This document shows, piece after piece, positions 1-6,888 of a stretch of 11,594 bases of DNA. Made by a program: the position numbers and the translations under genes. Origin of the DNA: Bordetella parapertussis (lineage in GTDB: Bacteria; Pseudomonadota; Gammaproteobacteria; Burkholderiales; Burkholderiaceae_C); NCBI GenBank assembly GCA_945899335.1, contig CAMDIP010000026.1, forward strand, positions 1 to 11,594, read 5' to 3'. The stretch's first letter is position 1. Each line of letters starts with the position of its first letter. Below the pieces are notes generated by a model. It was not told where the DNA came from. It made no database searches and saw only the letters and a program-made list of their open reading frames with translations.

Positions 1-547
1 ACTCGACCTGAACCTCATGCGACTGGTATTGATTGGGATCAAAACGTACAAAGCCATCTTTGTGGGCCAACACATCTGGGGAATATTCGTTATCTGCAGA
101 TAAAATGAAAGCGCCTCCCCAATTGTCAAAAGGAACCATCAAGGTCAGACGCTCCTTTTGATTTCCTAGCGCATAAGGGTGTAAGTGAGTCACCTGATTT
201 CGTAGCATTGATTTCAAATTAATATTCAACAAACTTAAGCAATCTGGATTGGGTTCAAATAAATGAACCTGCTTAAATAAATGTCCAACTTGACAAGAAA
301 TTAAACCGATATTTGCGCCAATATCCAAAAAGAAATCCGAATGATCTAAATCTACCCAATACTTGATCAACTCGACAACTTCAGGTTCGTATTCACCCCA
401 GGCCATCGGTTCAATACTTATTAAATCTCCACCCCTGACAAAAACAGGCATGGCATTGCGGGTTAGTTTTTTGAATAGGCTGTATTGAAGTTTTTTTAGT
501 CTTCGGTGCCAGGGGTTTTCTTTACGAAAGAAAGGTTTTTTTGTCAT
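1..547 (-). CDS. FkbM-family SAM-dependent methyltransferase (partial, C-terminus outside window)
   Basis: 182 codons are visible and the gene runs off the left edge. It was translated by hand from the minus strand. A class I SAM-binding motif I, FLDIGANIGLIS, lies at about residues 73-84, followed by an acidic strand end LFEPNPD at about 96-102. This layout is typical of FkbM-type O-methyltransferases, which often methylate sugars of surface polysaccharides or lipids. The substrate cannot be told from sequence. The ATG at 547 lies inside the end of the upstream ligase gene (26-nt overlap), so translation is probably coupled. No clear Shine-Dalgarno precedes it. Base composition is unlike the rest of the window (85 G/C of 240 bases at 181-420, about 35 %), which suggests a transferred polysaccharide locus. 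Family assignment is fairly sure, precise role unknown. Confidence 0.8.
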   Translation of the reverse strand, partial: MTKKPFFRKENPWHRRLKKLQYSLFKKLTRNAMPVFVRGGDLISIEPMAWGEYEPEVVELIKYWVDLDHSDFFLDIGANIGLISCQVGHLFKQVHLFEPNPDCLSLLNINLKSMLRNQVTHLHPYALGNQKERLTLMVPFDNWGGAFILSADNEYSPDVLAHKDGFVRFDPNQYQSHEVQVE

Positions 548-1778
548 GGAAGTTTTTTTTATTCATCTGATTTTGATGCAATGAAAGCAAACAGGCGGCC
601 AAATAAACCAAACATTCACCCATACCTGCACCGAAATAAGGGCAATTCATTAACCCCAACACTGCAGAAATAAAGGTTACTGTCAGCAAAGTTTGTCGGG
701 CATTTTCAGGCAATTTATTAGCCCCTTTAAATTGAAAAAACAATATGCCAAAAAACAGCGCTACTCCAACAGCTCCAGACTCAACCGTCCAAAGAAGGTA
801 TTGTTGATGTGGATTAGATGGCGCGTCAACCTGCATCCCTCCCAGTTGGTGGTAGTTCATGCGCCAACTTCCAACGCCATGGCCGATAAGAGGTTTTTCT
901 TGGAAAGCCAACAATGAGCGATGCCAATAATCCAAGCGCTGAGCCTGGGATGTTTCAATACTTCCTTGACGGTAGCTAATCACATCCTTAACGACTTCTG
1001 TGGTTTTAGATTGAAATCTTGGCGATAAAACCATCATCAAAGCACTCAGCACAAAAGGCAAACCTAACACCAGCCAGCGCCAGCGTCTTGGTAACTGCCA
1101 CCATACAGCCATGGAAATAAACACCAGCATGACCAGAAAGCCGCTGCGTCCCGTCATCACAAAAAAAACATTGAACACAGTCAGAAGCAATATGCCAAGA
1201 GGTGCCCATCGCCATCGCCCTGTAGGCCAGTGCTCACGCATAAACCACAAAACCACAGCAAGAAGCGTCAACAAAACGGGTTGTTCCAAGGTACTGCCAT
1301 GCACAATACCCAGCGAAGGCAATGCTTTCGCAGTAGCCCAAGGTACTGGCAATCCAGCCACCAAAGCCCAAGATGACAACATCATCACCACCATTCCAGC
1401 CACAAACCATTTCAAGGTCAACAAAGCCTGTTCAGAGTTTCTCAATAGGTAAATGACAGCCAAAAACCACAATATGCGGCTGTGCCTTCCCCATCCAGCC
1501 AAAGCATCACTAGAGCTCGACTCAGTCCACAAAAAACTCAGGCTCATCCAAGCCATGGCAAGCAATATCCACCATGCCATTTGAGGCCAACGTTTAAAGG
1601 ACGGAAAGCTTCGGTGTTTGACGTCAAAAAACAGTTGGCCTACCACCGCAATCAAAAGTAACAGTTTGGCTATGGACACCATGGCAACGCCCAAACTCAC
1701 CGATACGGCCAAGAAGGACACCGAAAATACAGCAAAACTTTGCCACCGATGCTGCCAATGAAAACTGCTTATTTGCAT
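522..1778 (-). CDS. O-antigen ligase / polymerase family membrane protein (Wzy_C type)
   Basis: A 418-residue, very hydrophobic protein with about ten or more membrane segments. It carries the usual marks of the Wzy_C/WaaL superfamily: TGRSG at about 209-213 before a membrane segment, then a large periplasmic loop with RLDYW, an EKPLIGHGVGSW stretch (about 294-305) and SNPHQQYLLW (321-330), whose His324 matches the conserved histidine of O-antigen ligases. Such proteins join undecaprenyl-linked glycans to lipid A-core, to proteins (PglL-like), or polymerise repeat units. Sequence alone does not separate these. The ATG at 1778 is the first possible in-frame start after a TAA. No good Shine-Dalgarno lies in front of it, and the 3' end of rnpB is about 18 nt upstream. 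Its last codons overlap the FkbM methyltransferase, so the two form an operon. Confidence 0.85.
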   Translation of the reverse strand: MQISSFHWQHRWQSFAVFSVSFLAVSVSLGVAMVSIAKLLLLIAVVGQLFFDVKHRSFPSFKRWPQMAWWILLAMAWMSLSFLWTESSSSDALAGWGRHSRILWFLAVIYLLRNSEQALLTLKWFVAGMVVMMLSSWALVAGLPVPWATAKALPSLGIVHGSTLEQPVLLTLLAVVLWFMREHWPTGRWRWAPLGILLLTVFNVFFVMTGRSGFLVMLVFISMAVWWQLPRRWRWLVLGLPFVLSALMMVLSPRFQSKTTEVVKDVISYRQGSIETSQAQRLDYWHRSLLAFQEKPLIGHGVGSWRMNYHQLGGMQVDAPSNPHQQYLLWTVESGAVGVALFFGILFFQFKGANKLPENARQTLLTVTFISAVLGLMNCPYFGAGMGECLVYLAACLLSLHQNQMNKKNFHDKKTFLS

Positions 1779-1795
1779 TTACATTCAATAAAAAA

Positions 1796-2155
1796 AAGTG
1801 AAGCTCGCCGATACGCCGGATTCTGTGCATATTGGTTTCCCAATACGTGACCGTCATTCCTCTGGGCCGGGGGTCACCCACCCGGCTCGGTGCTACCTAC
1901 CCGCCAACTCAGCGAACCGCCTCAACGTTGGCCTACTTGGTATTGCTGCGCGTAGAGATTGCCCGTTTCACCCACCTTGTGTGCGCGTGCCGCCGGCTTA
2001 CGCCTTCGGTGCTGCACCCAAGGTGACTCGTCTCTGTTGCTCTGATCCTCACCTCACGGTGGAGAGGTGTTACCTCCTACGCTGTCCTGTGCAGTCCGGA
2101 CGTTCCTCCAGTGCGACATTTCTGTCCTTGCACCAGCGACGGCCTAGCGAGCTTC
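1796..2155 (-). ncRNA. rnpB: RNase P RNA, bacterial class A
   Basis: The catalytic RNA that, with the RnpA protein, removes 5' leaders from precursor tRNAs. On the minus strand the conserved blocks appear in order: GGAGGAACGTCCGGAC (start of the core), CAACAGAGACGAGTC, GGGTGAAACGGG, CCAAGTAGGCC, GGCGGGTAGG, AGAGGAATGACGGTCACG and, near the 3' end, ACAGAATCCGGCGTATCGGC. The 5' end GAAGCTCGC (2155-2147) pairs perfectly with GCGAGCTTC (1808-1800), giving a 9-bp P1 helix. Length is about 360 nt, against 377 in E. coli. The step from GGGTGAAA straight to ACGGG indicates that the E. coli P13/P14 region is absent, as I recall for other betaproteobacteria. The 3' end runs into a T8 tract (about 1797-1790), followed at once by the ligase start. 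Exact ends are estimates (a few nt). The 143-residue plus-strand reading frame across it is a shadow. Confidence 0.97.
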
Positions 2156-2164
2156 ACCTAGGGG

Positions 2165-2170
2165 ATTATC
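2165..2170 (-). promoter_or_regulatory. Candidate -10 element of the rnpB promoter
   Basis: On the minus strand GATAAT (5 of 6 to TATAAT) ends 7 nt before the A at 2158 and 9 nt before the first base of the P1 helix, so transcription would start at or just before the mature 5' end. No convincing -35 hexamer is visible at 16-18 nt spacing. Call rests on position plus one hexamer only. Confidence 0.4.
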
Positions 2171-2193
2171 CCTCGGTCTATGATTCGGAATAC

Positions 2194-2217
2194 GCACGTC
2201 CCAAGCGTGCAGTTTTT
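2194..2217 (+). promoter_or_regulatory. Weak hairpin plus T-tract in the acyltransferase leader
   Basis: GCACG (2194-2198) pairs with CGTGC (2206-2210), with one further G-U pair, followed by AG and TTTTT (2213-2217) on the plus strand. The stem is short, so this is at best a weak terminator or attenuator in front of the acyltransferase. It lies in the divergent region between rnpB and that gene, which also holds a TATGAT at 2179-2184 without a good -35. Could be chance. Confidence 0.25.
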
Positions 2218-2225
2218 GAGAAGAA

Positions 2226-2231
2226 GTGAGG
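2226..2231 (+). promoter_or_regulatory. Ribosome binding site deciding the ATT start of the acyltransferase
   Basis: GTGAGG, within AAGTGAGG, resembles the Shine-Dalgarno core and sits 7 nt before the ATT at 2239. It overlaps the in-frame TGA at 2227-2229, so the open frame cannot begin further upstream. No comparable site sits before the TTG at 2299. Confidence 0.5.
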
Positions 2232-2238
2232 CGCCGTT

Positions 2239-4194
2239 ATTTCGCAAAACCAAGCAGATTACAGACCGGATATTGATGGCTTAAGGGCCATCGCGGTTTT
2301 GATCGTCGTCATTTTTCACGCATTTCCCGACCAGTTGAGCGGTGGCTTTGTCGGCATAGATGTTTTTTTCGTCATCTCCGGCTACCTCATCACCGGATTG
2401 ATATTGCGCGACCTGCGTGATCAACGCTTCAGCCTTAGCCAGTTTTACGCAAGGCGAGTTCGTCGCATTTTTCCTGCTCTATCACTGGTGCTGGGTTTTG
2501 GCTTGGCTGCGGGTTGGGTTTGCCTGAATTTCATTGAATACAAACAACTGGCAAAGCACACCGGAAGCAGCGCCATCTTTCTCACCAACTTCATGCTGCT
2601 GCGAGAGTCCGGCTATTTTGACAATGACGCTGACACCAAGCCCATGCTGCATTTATGGTCGCTGGCGATTGAAGAGCAGTTCTACTTGCTATGGCCATTG
2701 CTGCTGTTGTTGTTCAAGCGAATTCCCCGCTGGTCTTTGCACATGCTGATGGTGCTGATGGTGTCGTCTATTGGCTATAGTTTTTGGTTGGTCTTTAAGG
2801 GCGACATGGCGCGTGATTTTTATTCGCCCTTGAGTCGCAGTTGGGAGTTGTTGCTGGGCGCCTCTTTGGCCATTGCCTTGATGAACAACCCACGAATGGC
2901 CAGAGCATGGCGCAATCCAGCTGGCTGGTGGGGCTTGGCCTTGGTATTGGGTTCGGCGTTCTTCTTCGATAAAGAAATGGCCTTTCCAGGCTATTGGGCA
3001 TTCATTCCCGTCACTGGCGCTGCCTTGGTATTGCTCGCAGGCATGAACAGCAGCCTCAACAGTATTTGGTTGGCTTCACGTCCCTTGGTTGCCATTGGCT
3101 TGATCAGCTATCCCCTGTATTTGTGGCATTGGCCTTTGCTTTCATTTGCCCGTATTTTGGCTTCTCAAACACCCTCGGTGGAAATGCGTTTAGGTTTGGT
3201 GGCGCTGAGCTTTCTATTGGCTTACCTCACCTACCGTTTTGTAGAGAAACCGATTCGCTTTGGCAAAAGATATCCTCGTGCTGTACTTTGGATGAGCTTG
3301 TGGATGGTTGCTGTGTTGTTGATGTCCCACGCCATCAACCTTTTTGATGGATTGAAATTCAGGCACCACGGCATGCTCAATGCCGACCCCTCCACCTTGG
3401 TGGTGGGGGCTGAGCGTGGAAATTTGACGCCAAGTTGCACACTGCCGGCTGATCAGCAGCATTTGCTGATGTGGTGCTTTCAAGATGGCAAGGTGCAACC
3501 CCCTACCCATGTGCTTTTAGGCGACAGCAAAGGTGAGGCGCTGATTTACAGCTTGATACGCTCTTCCCCACCTGAAAACAGCTGGGCCATGATGGGGCCG
3601 GTCAGTTTGCTCTCTGCGCAGACCACCCCTGCCAACCGCGCTGCCTACGCGGCGATTGATGCCAATCCTAATTTGAAAGTGGTGGTTTTGGCTAATGCAA
3701 TAGGGGGGATGTACCGACTCGATCCGCAAACAGGCTTGATCGCCCAGCACACCTCTTCCGAAGACATTGACAGCAATGTGTCCATGTACTCGGAAAGGAT
3801 CAAACATTGGCAAGCTTTGGGTAAACGTGTGGTGTTTGTGATTGACAACCCGACATTGCCAGACCCCAACAGTTGCATCAGTGGCGGCTTGACGCGTTTT
3901 GACTTTCTCAACAGCTTTTTGCAGCGTCAGCAAAATCCCTCATGCCAACTGCGCTTTACCGACCATCTCAAAGGAACGGCTGCTTACCAAGAGTTCATCA
4001 CCAAGCTCATGCATAACAACCCGGCCTTGCTGGTGTATGACCCGCTTCCTTTGCTGTGCAATCTGCCCGCAGATATTTGCACCATTGCCAAAGAGGGTAA
4101 ATTTTTATACAGCTACGAGGGTCACATTTCAGACTATGCAGGCATGCTGATGGCCAAAGATTTACTCCCCTTGATAGACGCCATGCGCCAATGA
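2239..4194 (+). CDS. OafA-like integral-membrane acyltransferase (acyltransferase 3) with C-terminal SGNH-like domain
   Basis: Probably 651 residues. The N-terminal half is an acyltransferase-3 membrane domain (about 8-365): YRPDIDGLRAIAV at the start, His27 in VIFHAFP, GGFVGIDVFFVISGYL, RRVRRIFPA, LWSLAIEEQFYLLWP, ISYPLYLWHWPL and VEKPIRF. The periplasmic C-terminal part (about 385-651) is SGNH-like, with GDSK (Ser430) and GHISDYAG (His629). Such proteins O-acylate, often O-acetylate, lipopolysaccharide or other surface glycans. The only ATG/GTG/TTG-type start is TTG at 2299, which would delete YRPDIDGLRA and part of the first membrane helix. The frame continues upstream to a TGA at 2227, and the only plausible start that keeps the motif is ATT at 2239, behind GTGAGG. 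The SGNH block has Lys where His usually follows GDS, and Tyr626 where the DxxH aspartate is expected. Its TGA overlaps the next ATG (ATGA). Confidence 0.88.
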   Translation: MSQNQADYRPDIDGLRAIAVLIVVIFHAFPDQLSGGFVGIDVFFVISGYLITGLILRDLRDQRFSLSQFYARRVRRIFPALSLVLGFGLAAGWVCLNFIEYKQLAKHTGSSAIFLTNFMLLRESGYFDNDADTKPMLHLWSLAIEEQFYLLWPLLLLLFKRIPRWSLHMLMVLMVSSIGYSFWLVFKGDMARDFYSPLSRSWELLLGASLAIALMNNPRMARAWRNPAGWWGLALVLGSAFFFDKEMAFPGYWAFIPVTGAALVLLAGMNSSLNSIWLASRPLVAIGLISYPLYLWHWPLLSFARILASQTPSVEMRLGLVALSFLLAYLTYRFVEKPIRFGKRYPRAVLWMSLWMVAVLLMSHAINLFDGLKFRHHGMLNADPSTLVVGAERGNLTPSCTLPADQQHLLMWCFQDGKVQPPTHVLLGDSKGEALIYSLIRSSPPENSWAMMGPVSLLSAQTTPANRAAYAAIDANPNLKVVVLANAIGGMYRLDPQTGLIAQHTSSEDIDSNVSMYSERIKHWQALGKRVVFVIDNPTLPDPNSCISGGLTRFDFLNSFLQRQQNPSCQLRFTDHLKGTAAYQEFITKLMHNNPALLVYDPLPLLCNLPADICTIAKEGKFLYSYEGHISDYAGMLMAKDLLPLIDAMRQ

Positions 4195-5984
4195 TTCGCC
4201 TGTCTGAACTCAAACTGCCACTCGACGGCGCGTTCAATCCTTCGGATACGGTTTCATCACCGCCTCTGTACCCGCCCACACTTGCGCCATTGATTGCACA
4301 TACGCTGGGTGTTTCCATGAATGCAATTGCAGAGTGGAAAGTGTTCAAACGCAGTTTTGACGCACGGCAAAAGCTGCAAGTGGTGTATATCGTTGATGTG
4401 CAACTCCACGACAGCAACAAAGAGCAACAGTTGCTACAACAACATGCACAGCACCCGCATATCCAAGCGACACCGGATATGCAATGGCATCCGCCCGTTC
4501 ATGCACCGGCCGATGGGGCAAGACTTGGTGCAGTGCGACCTGTGGTGGTGGGCTTTGGGCCCTGCGGCATGTTTGCAGCGTTGGTCTTGGCGCAAATGGG
4601 CTTGAAGCCTATCGTCATTGAACGCGGACAAGCCGTGCGGCAACGAACCCAAGACACTTGGGGTCTGTGGCGCAAATCTGTCTTGAAACCCGAGAGCAAT
4701 GTGCAGTTTGGCGAGGGGGGTGCAGGCACATTTTCAGATGGCAAACTCTACAGCCAAATCAAAGACCCTAGACACTTGGGTCGCAAAGTCATGAATGAAT
4801 TTGTGCGCTTTGGTGCCCCCGAAGAAATTCTGTGGGCGGCGCATCCGCACATCGGAACTTTCAAGTTGGTGAAGGTGGTCGAAGGCTTGCGGGCAGAAAT
4901 CATTCGACTGGGTGGCGAGGTTCGGTTTGCACAGCGTGTGACTGACATCCGCTATGACGATCAGCGCCAACTCCAAGCGCTGCATATTTTGAACCAAGAC
5001 ACGGGTGAGACATATGAATTGCCAGCGCACCATGCGGTGATGGCTTTGGGCCACAGTGCGCGTGACACCTTCACCATGCTGCACCGACACCAAGTGGCCA
5101 TGCAGGCCAAGGCTTTTTCTATTGGGGTTCGCATTGAGCATCCGCAAAGCGTGATTGACCGTGCACGCTGGGGCAAACATGCCGGTCACCCCATGCTGGG
5201 TGCTGCAGACTACAAACTGGTGCACCACGCCAGCAATGGCCGGGCCGTATACAGCTTTTGCATGTGCCCAGGCGGTACGGTGGTGGCTGCCACCAGTGAA
5301 GCGGGGCGGGTGGTGACCAATGGCATGAGCCAATATTCGCGCAACGAGCGCAATGCCAATGCAGGCATGGTGGTGGGCATTGACCCGAGCGACTACCCAA
5401 TGGATTCAGTCTCCTTTGAAGCAGCGCTAGGCCAAGAGGTGGGTAATGCGGTTCGCTTGGACACCTTGGACACCATAGACGGCTTTCATCCTTTGGCAGG
5501 CATGGTGTTGCAAAGGCAGTTGGAATCTGCGGCCTTCATTGCAGGGGGCAGCACCTACCACGCACCCGCACAGTTGGTGGGCGACTTATTGGCAGACATT
5601 GCGTCGACTGCCTTGGGCAGCGTCGAACCCTCCTACAAGCCTGGTGTGCGCATGACCGATCTGCGCCATGTGCTGCCCGCTTTTGCCGTCGATGCCATGC
5701 GTGAAGCCTTGCCGGTATTTGGTCGCAAGATCAAAGGTTTTGATATGGCGGACGCGGTTCTGACAGGCGTTGAGACCCGAACCTCTTCACCTTTGCGCAT
5801 TGAGCGTGGCAAAGACCTACAAAGCCCCAATATGCACGGCCTCTTTCCAGGCGGCGAGGGTGCAGGCTATGCTGGAGGCATTTTGTCCGCTGGGGTCGAT
5901 GGCATCAAACTCGGTGAAGCCGTGGCTAAGAAAGTATTGCAAAATCTCCCACCGCATCAAGGAGTCACAAATGAAAGCGCATAG
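4191..5984 (+). CDS. FAD-dependent dehydrogenase, COG2509 type (uncharacterised NAD(FAD)-utilising protein)
   Basis: 597 residues, the normal size for this family. After an N-terminal domain opening [12 protein letters not shown] there is a dinucleotide-binding fold at about 117-146, with GFGPCG (121-126) and the ribose-binding acid at Glu144. Next come [13 protein letters not shown] (174-186), the conserved block [13 protein letters not shown] (525-537) and the FAD-closing block [15 protein letters not shown] (550-564), all hallmarks of COG2509 proteins. The family is a soluble flavoprotein group. I know of no settled substrate, so a specific reaction should not be assumed. It starts inside the acyltransferase stop (4-nt overlap) without its own clear Shine-Dalgarno and overlaps cysK by 14 nt. 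It is therefore expressed as the second gene of the run. Cysteine synthase next door could hint at redox or sulfur metabolism, but that is inference. Confidence 0.88.
   Translation: MIRLSELKLPLDGAFNPSDTVSSPPLYPPTLAPLIAHTLGVSMNAIAEWKVFKRSFDARQKLQVVYIVDVQLHDSNKEQQLLQQHAQHPHIQATPDMQWHPPVHAPADGARLGAVRPVVVGFGPCGMFAALVLAQMGLKPIVIERGQAVRQRTQDTWGLWRKSVLKPESNVQFGEGGAGTFSDGKLYSQIKDPRHLGRKVMNEFVRFGAPEEILWAAHPHIGTFKLVKVVEGLRAEIIRLGGEVRFAQRVTDIRYDDQRQLQALHILNQDTGETYELPAHHAVMALGHSARDTFTMLHRHQVAMQAKAFSIGVRIEHPQSVIDRARWGKHAGHPMLGAADYKLVHHASNGRAVYSFCMCPGGTVVAATSEAGRVVTNGMSQYSRNERNANAGMVVGIDPSDYPMDSVSFEAALGQEVGNAVRLDTLDTIDGFHPLAGMVLQRQLESAAFIAGGSTYHAPAQLVGDLLADIASTALGSVEPSYKPGVRMTDLRHVLPAFAVDAMREALPVFGRKIKGFDMADAVLTGVETRTSSPLRIERGKDLQSPNMHGLFPGGEGAGYAGGILSAGVDGIKLGEAVAKKVLQNLPPHQGVTNESA
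5959..5964 (+). promoter_or_regulatory. Ribosome binding site of cysK
   Basis: AAGGAG sits 6 nt before the ATG at 5971, inside the 3' end of the FAD-protein gene. It fixes the cysK start there. The open frame extends further upstream to 5770, but the extra residues lie in another frame of the FAD-protein gene and have no cysteine synthase character. Confidence 0.85.
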
Positions 5985-6888
5985 CATTCTAGAAACCATT
6001 GGTCATACTCCACACATACGTATGAACCGCTTGTTTGGCCCTGAATCACAGGTGTGGATAAAGTCCGAGCGCAGCAACCCAGGCGGATCTATCAAAGACC
6101 GCATCGCATTGAGCATGGTGGAAGACGCCGAGAAAAGCGGTGTTTTACAGCCCGGCGGCACCATCATCGAGCCCACCTCGGGCAACACGGGTGTGGGCTT
6201 GGCCATGGTGGCAGCTGTGAAGGGCTACAAACTGGTGTTGGTCATGCCTGACAGCATGTCTATAGAGCGACGCCGATTGATGTTGGCCTATGGCGCTACT
6301 TTCGATTTAACGCCTCGCGAAAAGGGTATGAAGGGCGCCATCGCCAGAGCCCAAGAGTTGGTGGATGCAACACCCGGCGCTTGGATGCCCCAGCAGTTTG
6401 AGAACGCCGCTAACATCACAGTGCATGTACGTACCACCGCTTTGGAAATTTTGGCCGACTTCCCTGATGGCTTGGATGCGATCATCACGGGTGTGGGCAC
6501 AGGTGGACACCTCACCGGTTGCGCGCAAGTCTTGAAAGAGAAATGGCCGAAGCTACAAGTGTTTGCGGTAGAGCCCAAGGCCTCGCCCGTCATCTCTGGC
6601 GGCGCACCCTCGCCTCACCCGATTCAAGGCATTGGCGCAGGTTTTATCCCTAAAAATTTGCATACCGATTTACTCACCGGCGTGATCCAAGTTGATGCTG
6701 AAGATGCCCGCGAATATGGACGCCGCGCAGCTCGCGAAGAAGGCATGTTGGTAGGTATCTCTTCAGGCGCTACCTTGGCGGCCATTGCACAAAAACTCCC
6801 TGAACTGCCTGCTGGTGCCAAAGTGCTGGGCTTTAACTACGACACAGGCGAGCGCTATTTGTCTGTGGAAGGTTACTTTCCCGCGTGA
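5971..6888 (+). CDS. cysK: Cysteine synthase (O-acetylserine sulfhydrylase)
   Basis: 305 residues, full length for the family. A PLP fold-type II enzyme that makes L-cysteine from O-acetyl-L-serine and sulfide in the cytoplasm, the last step of sulfate assimilation. Visible motifs: NPGGSIKDR (37-44) with the Schiff-base Lys42, TSGNTG (69-74) for substrate carboxylate binding, the phosphate-binding loop GVGTGG (174-179), SSGA (264-267) and the C-terminal DTGERYLS (291-298). MSIERRR (97-103), MLAYGA (104-109) and GMKGAI (119-124) favour CysK over CysM or cystathionine beta-synthase, although these are close relatives. It overlaps the FAD-protein gene by 14 nt and the radical SAM gene by 4 nt. 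No cysteine- or CysB-linked control element is evident at its start. It may be transcribed from the upstream promoter. Confidence 0.9.
   Translation: MKAHSILETIGHTPHIRMNRLFGPESQVWIKSERSNPGGSIKDRIALSMVEDAEKSGVLQPGGTIIEPTSGNTGVGLAMVAAVKGYKLVLVMPDSMSIERRRLMLAYGATFDLTPREKGMKGAIARAQELVDATPGAWMPQQFENAANITVHVRTTALEILADFPDGLDAIITGVGTGGHLTGCAQVLKEKWPKLQVFAVEPKASPVISGGAPSPHPIQGIGAGFIPKNLHTDLLTGVIQVDAEDAREYGRRAAREEGMLVGISSGATLAAIAQKLPELPAGAKVLGFNYDTGERYLSVEGYFPA

Noticed and set aside
1798..2229. Plus-strand open frames of 143 and 64 codons between the ligase and the acyltransferase
   Set aside because: They lie antisense over rnpB, whose conserved blocks and P1 pairing explain the sequence. The translations resemble no protein family.
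4734..5333. Minus-strand open frame of 199 codons within the FAD-protein gene
   Set aside because: It is a shadow of a gene with clear flavoprotein motifs, and its translation has no recognisable domain.
5770..5970. N-terminal extension of cysK to 372 residues
   Set aside because: The extension is another frame of the FAD-protein gene. Family length and a perfect AAGGAG both support the start at 5971.
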